Positions 1 to 6,509 of a stretch of 8,267 nucleotides of DNA are shown here, in pieces. The translations under genes were made by a program, and so were the position numbers. The stretch spans positions 1 to 8,267 of the forward strand of contig JAEYUL010000087.1 in assembly GCA_023432565.1 (NCBI GenBank), read 5' to 3'. The notes beneath the pieces are model-generated. The model ran no database searches. It saw only the letters and a program-made list of their open reading frames with translations, and was not told where the DNA came from. Each line of letters opens with the position of its first letter. The stretch's first letter is position 1. This DNA is from Actinomycetes bacterium (GTDB lineage Bacteria > Actinomycetota > Actinomycetes > Actinomycetales > Cellulomonadaceae).

Positions 1-2424
1 TTCTCCTACACGCACACCGACGTCGTCGCGCGCTACCGCCGCATGCGCGGCGCCGAGGTCTTCTACCCGATGGGCTGGGACGACAACGGCCTGCCCACCG
101 AGCGCCGCGTCCAGAACTACTACGGCGTGCGCTGCGACCCGTCGCTGCCCTACGACCCCGACTTCACGCCGCCGCACGAGGGCACCGACGGCAAGACGAT
201 CAAGGCGTCCGACCAGGTGCCGGTCAGCCGGCGCAACTTCGTCGAGCTGTGCGAGCGCCTGACGGTCGAGGACGAGCGGCAGTTCGAGGCGCTGTGGCGC
301 CGGCTCGGCCTGTCCGTGGACTGGTCGATGACGTACCAGACCATCTCGGCCGAGGCGCGCGCGGTCGCGCAGCAGGCGTTCCTGCGCAACCTGCAGCGCG
401 GCGAGGCGTACCAGGCGCAGGCTCCCGGGCTGTGGGACGTGACGTTCCAGACCGCCGTCGCGCAGGCCGAGCTCGAGGCGCGTGACTACCCCGGGGCGTT
501 CCACCGCGTCGCCTTCCACGGGGCCGACGGCCCGGTCCACATCGAGACGACTCGTCCCGAGCTGCTGCCGGCCTGTGTCGCGCTGATCGCCCACCCCGAC
601 GACGAGCGCTACCAGCACCTGTTCGGCACCACGGTGACCACGCCGCTGTTCGGCGTCGAGGTCCCGGTGCTCGCGCACCCGGCCGCCGAGCCCGACAAGG
701 GCGCGGGCATCGCGATGTGCTGCACGTTCGGTGACCTCACCGACGTGCAGTGGTGGCGCGAGCTGCAGCTCCCGACGCGTTCGGTGGTCCAGCGCGACGG
801 CCGCCTGCTGCGCGAGACGCCCGAGTGGATCACCTCGGAGCCGGGCCGCGAGCACTTCGCCGCGCTCGCGGGCAAGACGACCTTCTCGGCCCGCGAGGCG
901 GTCGTCGCCGCGCTGCGCGAGTCCGGCGACCTCGACGGTGAACCCACCCCCACGCAGCGCAAGGCGAACTTCTACGAGAAGGGCGACAAGCCGCTCGAGA
1001 TCGTCACGAGCCGCCAGTGGTACATCCGCAACGGCGGACGCGACGAGGAGCTGCGCGCGGCGCTGCTCGCGCGCGGTGCCGAGCTCGACTTCCACCCCGA
1101 GTTCATGCAGGTGCGCTACGAGAACTGGGTGGGCGGCCTCAACGGCGACTGGCTCATCAGCCGTCAGCGCTTCTTCGGCGTGCCGCTGCCCGTCTGGTAC
1201 GCGCTCGACGCGGACGGCGAGCCGAACTACGACGAGCCGCTGCTGCCGGCCGAGGACCAGCTGCCCGTCGACCCGTCGTCGGACGTCCCGGCGGGGTACT
1301 CCGCCGACCAGCGCGGCGTGCCCGGCGGCTTCATCGGTGACCCGGACATCATGGACACCTGGGCGACGTCCTCGCTGACGCCGCAGATCGCCGGCGGCTG
1401 GCGCACCGACCCCGACCTGTTCGCGCGCGTCTTCCCGATGGACCTGCGCCCGCAGGGCCAGGACATCATCCGCACGTGGCTGTTCTCGACGGTCGTGCGC
1501 TCGCACCTGGAGCACGGGTCGTTGCCGTGGACGGACGCGGCGATCAGCGGCTGGATCCTCGACCCCGACCGCAAGAAGATGTCGAAGTCCAAGGGCAACG
1601 TCGTCACGCCCATGGCCCTGCTGGAGGAGCACGGCTCGGACGCGGTCCGCTACTGGGCTGCCTCGGCCCGCCTCGGTACGGACGCCGCGTTCGAGATCGG
1701 CCAGATGAAGATCGGCCGGCGCCTGGCCATCAAGGTGCTCAACGCCTCCAAGTTCGCGTTGTCGTTCGGCTCGGCCGACGAGGCGCCGTCGCTCGACCCC
1801 GCGCGGGTCACGGTCGACCTCGACCGCGCGATGCTCGCCGGCCTGGCGGACGTGGTGGAGCAGGCCACGGACGCCCTCGAGGCGTACGACCACACGCGTG
1901 CGCTCGAGCTGACCGAGACGTTCTTCTGGACGTTCTGCGACGACTACCTCGAGCTGGTCAAGGACCGCGCGTACGGCGAGGGCCAGGGTGCCGACAGCGC
2001 CCGCACCGCCCTGTGCCTCGCGCTCGACGTCCTGCTGCGTCTCCTCGCGCCCGTCCTGCCGTTCGCGACCGAGGAGGTGTGGTCGTGGTGGCGTGAGGGC
2101 TCGGTGCACCGCGCGCCGTGGCCGGACCCGGCGCCGCTGCACGAGGCGGCAGGCGACGCGTCGTTCGCGACCGTGACGGCGGCCGGTGCGGCCCTGGCGG
2201 CGCTGCGCAAGGTGAAGTCGGAGGCCAAGGTCTCCATGCGCACCGAGATCCTCTCCGCCCGGCTCGAGGTGCCCACCGCGCAGCTCGCCGCGGTCGAGCT
2301 GGCTCTCGACGACGTCCGCGCGGCGGGTCGCGCCACCGGGCCGCTCGAGGTGGTCGGCGCCGAGGTCGAGCAGGCCGTCGCGGTCGACGCAGAGCTGGGC
2401 GAGCCGGTCAAGCGGGGCGCCTGA
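1..2424 (+). CDS. valS: Valyl-tRNA synthetase, archaeal-like type, 5'-truncated by window edge
   Basis: Charges tRNA-Val with valine in the cytoplasm and hydrolyses mischarged Thr-tRNA-Val. The frame is open from base 1, so the gene starts upstream; 807 residues are visible and roughly 50-60 N-terminal residues, including the HIGH motif, are missing. Class Ia landmarks, numbered from base 1: a GWDDNGLPTER segment after the HIGH region (about residues 25-35); the CP1 editing domain, with ETTRPELL at 182-189 and a TFGDLTDV segment near 243-250; DWLISRQRFFGVPLP; a DTWATSSLTPQ block; KMSKS at 526-530 (bases 1576-1590); then a helical anticodon-binding domain (about 595-740). The WDDNGLPTER signature and the absence of the long C-terminal coiled-coil arm match the alternative ValS group shared with archaea, unlike the GTDHAGIATQ form of E. 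coli or M. tuberculosis. It ends with TGA. The internal ATG at base 43 lies inside the catalytic domain and is not the start. Confidence 0.97.
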   Translation, partial: FSYTHTDVVARYRRMRGAEVFYPMGWDDNGLPTERRVQNYYGVRCDPSLPYDPDFTPPHEGTDGKTIKASDQVPVSRRNFVELCERLTVEDERQFEALWRRLGLSVDWSMTYQTISAEARAVAQQAFLRNLQRGEAYQAQAPGLWDVTFQTAVAQAELEARDYPGAFHRVAFHGADGPVHIETTRPELLPACVALIAHPDDERYQHLFGTTVTTPLFGVEVPVLAHPAAEPDKGAGIAMCCTFGDLTDVQWWRELQLPTRSVVQRDGRLLRETPEWITSEPGREHFAALAGKTTFSAREAVVAALRESGDLDGEPTPTQRKANFYEKGDKPLEIVTSRQWYIRNGGRDEELRAALLARGAELDFHPEFMQVRYENWVGGLNGDWLISRQRFFGVPLPVWYALDADGEPNYDEPLLPAEDQLPVDPSSDVPAGYSADQRGVPGGFIGDPDIMDTWATSSLTPQIAGGWRTDPDLFARVFPMDLRPQGQDIIRTWLFSTVVRSHLEHGSLPWTDAAISGWILDPDRKKMSKSKGNVVTPMALLEEHGSDAVRYWAASARLGTDAAFEIGQMKIGRRLAIKVLNASKFALSFGSADEAPSLDPARVTVDLDRAMLAGLADVVEQATDALEAYDHTRALELTETFFWTFCDDYLELVKDRAYGEGQGADSARTALCLALDVLLRLLAPVLPFATEEVWSWWREGSVHRAPWPDPAPLHEAAGDASFATVTAAGAALAALRKVKSEAKVSMRTEILSARLEVPTAQLAAVELALDDVRAAGRATGPLEVVGAEVEQAVAVDAELGEPVKRGA

Positions 2425-2481
2425 GCGGTCGCCGGTCGGACGCGTGGCCCTGCGCCGCGCTCCCGGCCGGTGACGCGGAGG

Positions 2482-2508
2482 TAAGGTCGGCCCGTGCCGA
2501 ACGGAGAG
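2482..2508 (+). promoter_or_regulatory. Possible leaderless -10 box and two competing start signals for fadD
   Basis: TAAGGT at 2482-2487 fits the actinobacterial TANNNT -10 pattern and sits six bases before an in-frame GTG at 2494, the spacing typical of leaderless transcripts. The same stretch reads GGAGGT at 2477-2482, which could instead be a Shine-Dalgarno site 11 bases before that GTG. A second signal, GGAGAG at 2503-2508, lies six bases before an in-frame ATG at 2515. No good -35 box is visible at 16-18 bases upstream of 2482. The two starts differ by seven residues. Confidence 0.4.
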
Positions 2509-2514
2509 ACCGCC

Positions 2515-4383
2515 ATGCCCGCCAACCCCACCGGGACCACCTCGACCGCGGGACGGGGCGTCGCGCCGGTCGACGTGGCCCGCGTCCTGGCCGACGCACC
2601 ACGGTCCATCCCGGGCATGCTCGCCCGCCGCCTCGAGCGGGACGCGGACGGCACGATGATCGAGCGCTCCGCGGGACCGGGCGAGCCCTGGACACCCGTG
2701 ACGGTGCGAGAGTTCGCCGCCCAGGTGACCGCAGTGGCGCAGGGACTGGTGGCGCGCGGCGTCCAGCCGGGCGACCGCGTCGGCATCATGTCGCGCACGC
2801 GCTACGAGTGGACGCTGCTGGACTTCGCCATCTGGGCCGCGGGCGCGGTCGGGGTGCCCGTCTACGAGACCTCCTCGGCCGAGCAGGTCCGGTGGATCTG
2901 CGCGGACGCGGGCACACGCCTGCTCGTCGTCGAGACCGAGGCGCACGCGGCGCTCGTGGGCGAGGTCCGCGACGACCTGCCCGGGCTGACCGGCGTGCTC
3001 GTGATCGACTCGGGCGCCGTCGACGAGCTCGTCGCGGCCGGACGCGAGGTGCCCGCCGACGAGATCGCGCGCCGCAGCGCGGTCACCGGTCCGGACGACC
3101 TGGCGACGGTGATCTACACCTCCGGGACGACGGGCCGCCCGAAGGGCGTCGAGCTCACGCACGGCAACTTCGTCTCACTGACCCTGCTCGGCATCGACAG
3201 CCTGGCCGAGGTCTGCGCGCAGCCGCACTCGCGCACGCTGCTGTTCATGCCGCTCGCGCACGTGTTCGCGCGGTTCATCCAGGTGCTGTGCGTGCCGTCC
3301 GGCGCCGTCCTGGGTCACACCCCGGACACCCGCAACCTGCTGCCCGACCTGGCGGCGTTCCAGCCCACGTTCATCCTCGCGGTGCCGCGGGTGTTCGAGA
3401 AGGTCTACAACTCGGCCGAGCAGAAGGCGGGCGGCGGGATGCCGCTGCGCATCTTCCGCTGGTCGGCGAAGGTGGCGATCGCGTACTCGCGCGCGCTCGA
3501 CACCCCCGAGGGCCCGGGCGCCGCGCTGCGCGGCCAGCACAGGCTCGCGAGCCGCCTCGTGCACGCCAAGCTCCGGGCGGCCCTCGGCGGCCGCGCGGAG
3601 TACGCGATCTCGGGGGGTGCGCCGCTCGGCGAGCGCCTCGGCCACTTCTACCGCGGCATCGGCGTGCGGGTCCTGGAGGGCTACGGGCTCACGGAGACGA
3701 CCGCTCCGACGGCGGTGAACCGGCCCGGCCTCGTCAAGGTGGGGACGGTCGGACCGGCCTTCCCCGGCACGCAGCTGCGCGTCGACGACAACGGCGAGAT
3801 CTGGGTCTCGGGACCGCACGTCTTCCGCGGGTACCGGCACGACGAGGAGGCGACGAAGGCCGCTCTCGTCGACGGCTGGTTCCGCACGGGTGACCTCGGT
3901 TCGCTGGACGAGGACGGGTACCTGCGGATCACCGGGCGCTCCAAGGAGATCATCGTGACCGCCGGGGGCAAGAACGTCGCACCCGCGGTGCTCGAGGACC
4001 GGCTGCGCGGGCACCCGCTCGTGAGCCAGGTCGTGGTCGTCGGCGACCAGCGCCCGTTCATCGGCGGCCTCGTCACGCTCGACCCTGAGATGCTGCCCGG
4101 CTGGCTGACCAACCACGGGCTGCCCGCGATGGACGTCGAGACGGCGAGCCGGCACCCGGCGGTCCTCGAGGCGCTGGACCGCGCGGTCGCCCGTGCGAAC
4201 GAGGCGGTCTCGCGTGCGGAGTCCATCCGCAAGATCACCGTGCTCTCCACGGACCTGACCGAGGCCAACGGCTACCTGACGCCCTCGCTCAAGGTGAAGC
4301 GCGCCCTGGTGCTCAAGGACTTCGCGGACGTGATCGACGAGCTGTACGTCGACAACCGTCCGGCGGACACCCGTCCGGCGTAG
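2515..4383 (+). CDS. Long-chain fatty-acid-CoA ligase (FadD15-like, AMP-forming)
   Basis: ANL-superfamily adenylating enzyme, predicted to activate long-chain fatty acids to acyl-AMP and then acyl-CoA, at the cytoplasm or inner membrane face. Motifs, numbered from the ATG at 2515 (622 aa): the P-loop-like YTSGTTGRPKG at 201-211; LLFMPLAHVFAR following it; a YGLTETT block at 390-396; WFRTGDLG with the ribose-binding Asp at about 460; the hinge segment ITGRSKEIIVTAGGKNVAP; and a C-terminal LKVKR in which Lys593 is the likely catalytic lysine of adenylation. The ERxLxxRxxYEW-type N-terminal segment and overall length fit the bacterial FadD15/AMP-binding group with about 600 residues. A GTG at 2494 is an alternative start. 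It follows valS by about 70-90 bases on the same strand and ends in a strong hairpin, so it may be monocistronic. No neighbour indicates the chain length of its substrate. The C-terminal residues RPADTRPA come from a 10-bp direct repeat. Confidence 0.93.
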   Translation: MPANPTGTTSTAGRGVAPVDVARVLADAPRSIPGMLARRLERDADGTMIERSAGPGEPWTPVTVREFAAQVTAVAQGLVARGVQPGDRVGIMSRTRYEWTLLDFAIWAAGAVGVPVYETSSAEQVRWICADAGTRLLVVETEAHAALVGEVRDDLPGLTGVLVIDSGAVDELVAAGREVPADEIARRSAVTGPDDLATVIYTSGTTGRPKGVELTHGNFVSLTLLGIDSLAEVCAQPHSRTLLFMPLAHVFARFIQVLCVPSGAVLGHTPDTRNLLPDLAAFQPTFILAVPRVFEKVYNSAEQKAGGGMPLRIFRWSAKVAIAYSRALDTPEGPGAALRGQHRLASRLVHAKLRAALGGRAEYAISGGAPLGERLGHFYRGIGVRVLEGYGLTETTAPTAVNRPGLVKVGTVGPAFPGTQLRVDDNGEIWVSGPHVFRGYRHDEEATKAALVDGWFRTGDLGSLDEDGYLRITGRSKEIIVTAGGKNVAPAVLEDRLRGHPLVSQVVVVGDQRPFIGGLVTLDPEMLPGWLTNHGLPAMDVETASRHPAVLEALDRAVARANEAVSRAESIRKITVLSTDLTEANGYLTPSLKVKRALVLKDFADVIDELYVDNRPADTRPA

Positions 4384-4406
4384 CCCGCACGGGTGTCCGC
4401 CGGACG
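4357..4406 (+). terminator. 18-bp perfect stem-loop enclosing the fadD stop codon
   Basis: The left arm at 4357-4374 (CGTCCGGCGGACACCCGT) is exactly complementary to the right arm at 4389-4406 (ACGGGTGTCCGCCGGACG). The 14-base loop contains the TAG stop at 4381-4383. No U-tract follows, so this is not a classic intrinsic terminator, but long GC stems without U-tracts are common at gene ends in actinobacteria. Its position at the end of fadD and upstream of a separately promoted gene supports a termination or 3'-end stabilising role. A 10-bp direct repeat, CCGTCCGGCG at 4356-4365 and 4371-4380, overlaps the left arm. Confidence 0.65.
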
Positions 4407-4457
4407 CGTGTTCCCCCGCCACGGGGCTGGAGCGGGCACCACCTCGCGTCGATGGTG

Positions 4458-4463
4458 TAGAAC
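4458..4463 (+). promoter_or_regulatory. Candidate -10 box for the PilZ gene
   Basis: TAGAAC is close to TANNNT and lies 57 bases before the preferred GTG start at 4521, so a transcript starting near 4470 would carry a leader of about 50 bases. No convincing TTGAC-like -35 box is present 16-18 bases upstream. The call rests on this single hexamer and on the need for a promoter after the hairpin that closes fadD. Confidence 0.3.
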
Positions 4464-4468
4464 ATGGG

Positions 4469-4490
4469 CACCTGGACACCTGACCAGGTG
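4469..4490 (+). repeat. Inverted repeat in the PilZ gene leader
   Basis: CACCTGG (4469-4475) and CCAGGTG (4484-4490) form a perfect 7-bp inverted repeat around an 8-base spacer. It lies just downstream of the candidate -10 box and upstream of the likely GTG start. That position fits either an operator overlapping the transcription start or a small RNA hairpin in the leader. No known regulator is assigned. Confidence 0.5.
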
Positions 4491-4520
4491 AGGACGACGC
4501 GACGAGGCGAGGGGGCAGCC

Positions 4521-5114
4521 GTGCACGAGCTGGCGATCTGCCACGTCGGTGCCAAGCACAGCGCCACCGTCGGCTTCGTCGAGCAGTACGAGGCCGGGGT
4601 GCTCGTCGCGCGCGTGCAGGCGCCCCTGACCGACCAGAACATCGGCGACGCGGTGCAGGCCGTCGTGCTCGACCCCGTCAAGGGAGAGTGCCGTTACGTC
4701 GGCCTGCTCGGCGGGATCACGGACGAGCACGTCAGCGTCGTCGTGCAGGAGCTCGTCACCCAGAACCAGCGCCGGTCCGCCGCGCGCGCCTCCTACGAGG
4801 CGTCCTGCATCGCGATGCACGAGAGCGACCCCGACAGCTCGGCCGTGCGGGTGTCCGTCGTGGACGTCAGCGCCTCCGGCATCCGCTTCGCCAGCAGCGC
4901 GGAGCTCGACGAGGGCGACGTCGTGCGGTTCTCGCTCCCGGTCGACGGCGGCGCGGTCGACCTGCGCGCCCGCGTGCTGCGCATCGAGGACGCGCCCTGG
5001 GGCTGGCGCTACGGGTGCGAGCTGCTCGACCTCGACCACACGACGCGCGAGACGCTCTTCCGGCTCGTCCTGCGGCTGCAGCGCGAGCAGGTGGCGCGCT
5101 CGCGGGCCAGCTGA
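4521..5114 (+). CDS. PilZ-domain protein, probable cyclic-di-GMP receptor (YcgR-like architecture)
   Basis: Predicted cytoplasmic effector that binds cyclic di-GMP through its C-terminal PilZ domain. Numbered from GTG 4521 (197 aa), the canonical motifs are intact: RxxxR as R85-SAA-R89, and DxSxxG as D115-VSAS-G120, followed by alternating hydrophobic strands of a beta-barrel (VVRFSLPV, LRARVLRI, WRYGCELLDL) and a C-terminal helix. Residues 1-84 form a beta-rich N-terminal domain like that of YcgR-type flagellar brake proteins (VGFVEQYEAGVLVARV, DAVQAVVLDPVKGECRYVGLLGGI). The GTG is preferred because GAGGGGG at 4509-4515 lies five bases upstream; an in-frame ATG at 4464 would add 19 residues but has no ribosome-binding site and overlaps the candidate -10 box. 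No flagellar, pilus or diguanylate cyclase genes are in view, so the output (motility, polysaccharide or other) is unknown. It converges on the next gene with a 12-base gap. Confidence 0.88.
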   Translation: MHELAICHVGAKHSATVGFVEQYEAGVLVARVQAPLTDQNIGDAVQAVVLDPVKGECRYVGLLGGITDEHVSVVVQELVTQNQRRSAARASYEASCIAMHESDPDSSAVRVSVVDVSASGIRFASSAELDEGDVVRFSLPVDGGAVDLRARVLRIEDAPWGWRYGCELLDLDHTTRETLFRLVLRLQREQVARSRAS

Positions 5115-5130
5115 CGCCCGGCACCGTCAG
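5111..5130. terminator. Small hairpin spanning both convergent stop codons
   Basis: CTGACG (5111-5116) and CGTCAG (5125-5130) pair perfectly around an 8-base loop. The arms contain the TGA stop of the PilZ gene (5112-5114) and the stop of the minus-strand baeRF gene (5127-5129). A symmetric hairpin at a tail-to-tail junction could serve as a weak bidirectional terminator. The stem is only 6 bp and lacks U-tracts on either strand. Confidence 0.35.
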
Positions 5131-6329
5131 ACGATGGTGCGCACCCGCTTGGCGTCGGCGGACTGAGACAGCAGCTGCTCGCTCGGCGTCGAGTCGTCCG
5201 ACCAGCGCAGCACCGCACCGACGCCGTCCACGAGCTCCGGGTTCGCGTCGGCGGTGAAGGTCACGCCTGCATCCTGCGCGAGCGCCGCGCGCGCGAGGGC
5301 GACGACCGCCGGGAAGCGACGCGCCTGGGTCACGCCGAGCATCTCGAGGTCGGCCTGGCTGGTCGCGAGCTCGAGCGGCTGCAGGCCCACGAGCACCTCA
5401 CGCTCACGCAGCGCCGCGAGCGCGTCGTCGGCGATCACCAGCTGATCGACCTGACCACGCCGGAGCACCTCGACCACGTCGTCGAGGGACGTCACGGCAC
5501 CGGCACCGCGTCCGAGCGCCTCGGCGAAGCGATCGAGGACGCGCCTCCGGCGCAGCTCGCGGTGCGTGGCGACCGCCTCACGCACCCGTGCGGCGAAGGA
5601 GTCGGCCTTCGCACCCTCGCCACGGGCGCCGCCCGGCACCTCGACGACCAGGTCACGGACGTGCTGGCCCGTCCGCTCGCACACCAGCGCGACGGCCCGC
5701 ACGTCGCCGGTCAGGATCACCAGCTCCGGGGCGCGTTCGGCCACGCGCTTGTCGAGGAACGCCGCGACCGTCTCGGCGTTGCGCTCCCACGAGTCCTCCG
5801 CGCGTGTCTGGCTACGGCGCGAGAGCCCACCCTCGCGGGTCTTGTGCACGTCGTCGTGGTCGCCCTCGACGCTCTCGTGCACCGGCTCGTCCCCCGGCGA
5901 GGACGCCGCGAGAGCGCCGCCGGCTCCCTTCCACGTGAGGTCCGCACCGGTACGGTCGATCGCGACGACCAGCAGGTCCACCGCCTCGTCCGCGGCGCGC
6001 AACGCGGGCACCACGTCAGGGACGGGACCGAACGTCGCCATCAGCCGCGCGGGCGGCTCGGCGACGACCCGGTCCACGACGACCTCGTCGGCATCGGCGA
6101 TCACCACCCGACCGTGCGGACCACGCACCCCCGTGGGCACCGTGACCAGCTCGGCGATCTCGTCGAGCACCCGCGCCGGCGCCCCGTCACGCTCGAGCGT
6201 CCGTCTGGCTGCCCGCCACCGCTCCGCCACCTCCGACTCCCCCGCCGAGTCGGCCCGGGTCGCGTCGAGGAACACCGTGGTGAACGGCCCCGTGCGACCG
6301 ATGAGCGGCTTGAGCCAGTGCAGATTCAT
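5127..6329 (-). CDS. baeRF_family2 / Vms1-like protein (Rv2629-like), putative peptidyl-tRNA hydrolase
   Basis: 400 aa from the ATG at 6329, chosen because GGGAGG (6344-6339) lies nine bases upstream; an in-frame GTG at 6425 would add 32 residues of low-complexity, Arg-rich leader with no ribosome-binding site. The sequence resembles M. tuberculosis Rv2629 as I recall it: a conserved N-terminus (GPFTTVFLDATR), the RGRVVIAD-like strand, VVPALRAADEAVDLLVVAIDRTGADL, a charged loop, then ELVILTGDVRA, a central helical part and a C-terminal DGVGAVLRW segment. This is the bacterial archaeo-eukaryotic release factor (baeRF) superfamily related to eRF1 and Vms1/ANKZF1. The loop at about residues 162-181 carries G167-G168 and Q174 (REGGLSRRSQTRAEDSW), in the place of the catalytic GGQ/GSQ loop of relatives. 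The predicted role is hydrolysis of peptidyl-tRNA or action on stalled ribosomes; this is a family inference and is not established for this member. There is no signal peptide or membrane segment. It is preceded by 180 bases without a gene, so it is probably transcribed on its own. Confidence 0.85.
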   Translation of the reverse strand: MNLHWLKPLIGRTGPFTTVFLDATRADSAGESEVAERWRAARRTLERDGAPARVLDEIAELVTVPTGVRGPHGRVVIADADEVVVDRVVAEPPARLMATFGPVPDVVPALRAADEAVDLLVVAIDRTGADLTWKGAGGALAASSPGDEPVHESVEGDHDDVHKTREGGLSRRSQTRAEDSWERNAETVAAFLDKRVAERAPELVILTGDVRAVALVCERTGQHVRDLVVEVPGGARGEGAKADSFAARVREAVATHRELRRRRVLDRFAEALGRGAGAVTSLDDVVEVLRRGQVDQLVIADDALAALREREVLVGLQPLELATSQADLEMLGVTQARRFPAVVALARAALAQDAGVTFTADANPELVDGVGAVLRWSDDSTPSEQLLSQSADAKRVRTIV

Positions 6330-6509
6330 CCGGGGGAACCTCCCTCGGCCCACCGTGGTGGACCTCGTTGGCCGGGCGTGCTCGCACAGGGCCGTCAGTG
6401 GTCCGGCCGAGCGTCGGTTGACCACTCCTAACCAACCTCAGGAACGAGCGGATCGCAAACCCCCAGGGACGATCCGGGCGAGCCCGACGCTGCCCGTCCA
6501 GGACGCCGC
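6330..6509 (-). other. Intergenic leader of the baeRF gene; weak promoter-like and hairpin signals
   Basis: I see no gene in this gap. On the minus strand, TAGGAG at 6430-6425 resembles a -10 box (five of six positions of TAGGAT) and would give a leader of about 85-90 bases. It sits inside a 5-bp inverted repeat, GGTTG/CAACC, at 6437-6433 and 6420-6416, which could be an operator. Just downstream of the chorismate mutase stop, a 5-bp inverted repeat (CGGGC-TC-GCCCG on the minus strand, 6486-6475) is followed about 20 bases later by a short T-run. It is at best a weak terminator. All of these are low-confidence. Confidence 0.3.
6339..6344 (-). promoter_or_regulatory. Shine-Dalgarno site deciding the baeRF start
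   Basis: On the minus strand this reads GGGAGG, within GAGGGAGG, nine bases before the ATG at 6329. It is the best ribosome-binding site in the leader and argues for the 400-residue form over the longer GTG-initiated frame. Confidence 0.65.

Noticed and set aside
2425..2476. Imperfect inverted repeat after the valS stop as a terminator
   Set aside because: The stem of about ten pairs has a bulge and a G-U pair and a 31-base loop, with no U-tract. At this GC content it is likely to occur by chance.
2118..3893. Long open frame of 591 codons on the plus strand overlapping valS and fadD
   Set aside because: It is a very Arg/Gly/Ala-rich out-of-frame reading of high-GC coding DNA. The frames with recognisable ValS and acyl-CoA ligase motifs overlap it.
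3175..4479. 434-codon minus-strand open frame antisense to fadD
   Set aside because: Low-complexity composition and no recognisable domain. It is explained by third-position GC bias of the gene on the other strand.
6330..6425. 32-residue N-terminal extension of the baeRF protein from a GTG at 6425
   Set aside because: There is no ribosome-binding site before the GTG, while GGGAGG precedes the ATG at 6329 and homologues begin near that point.
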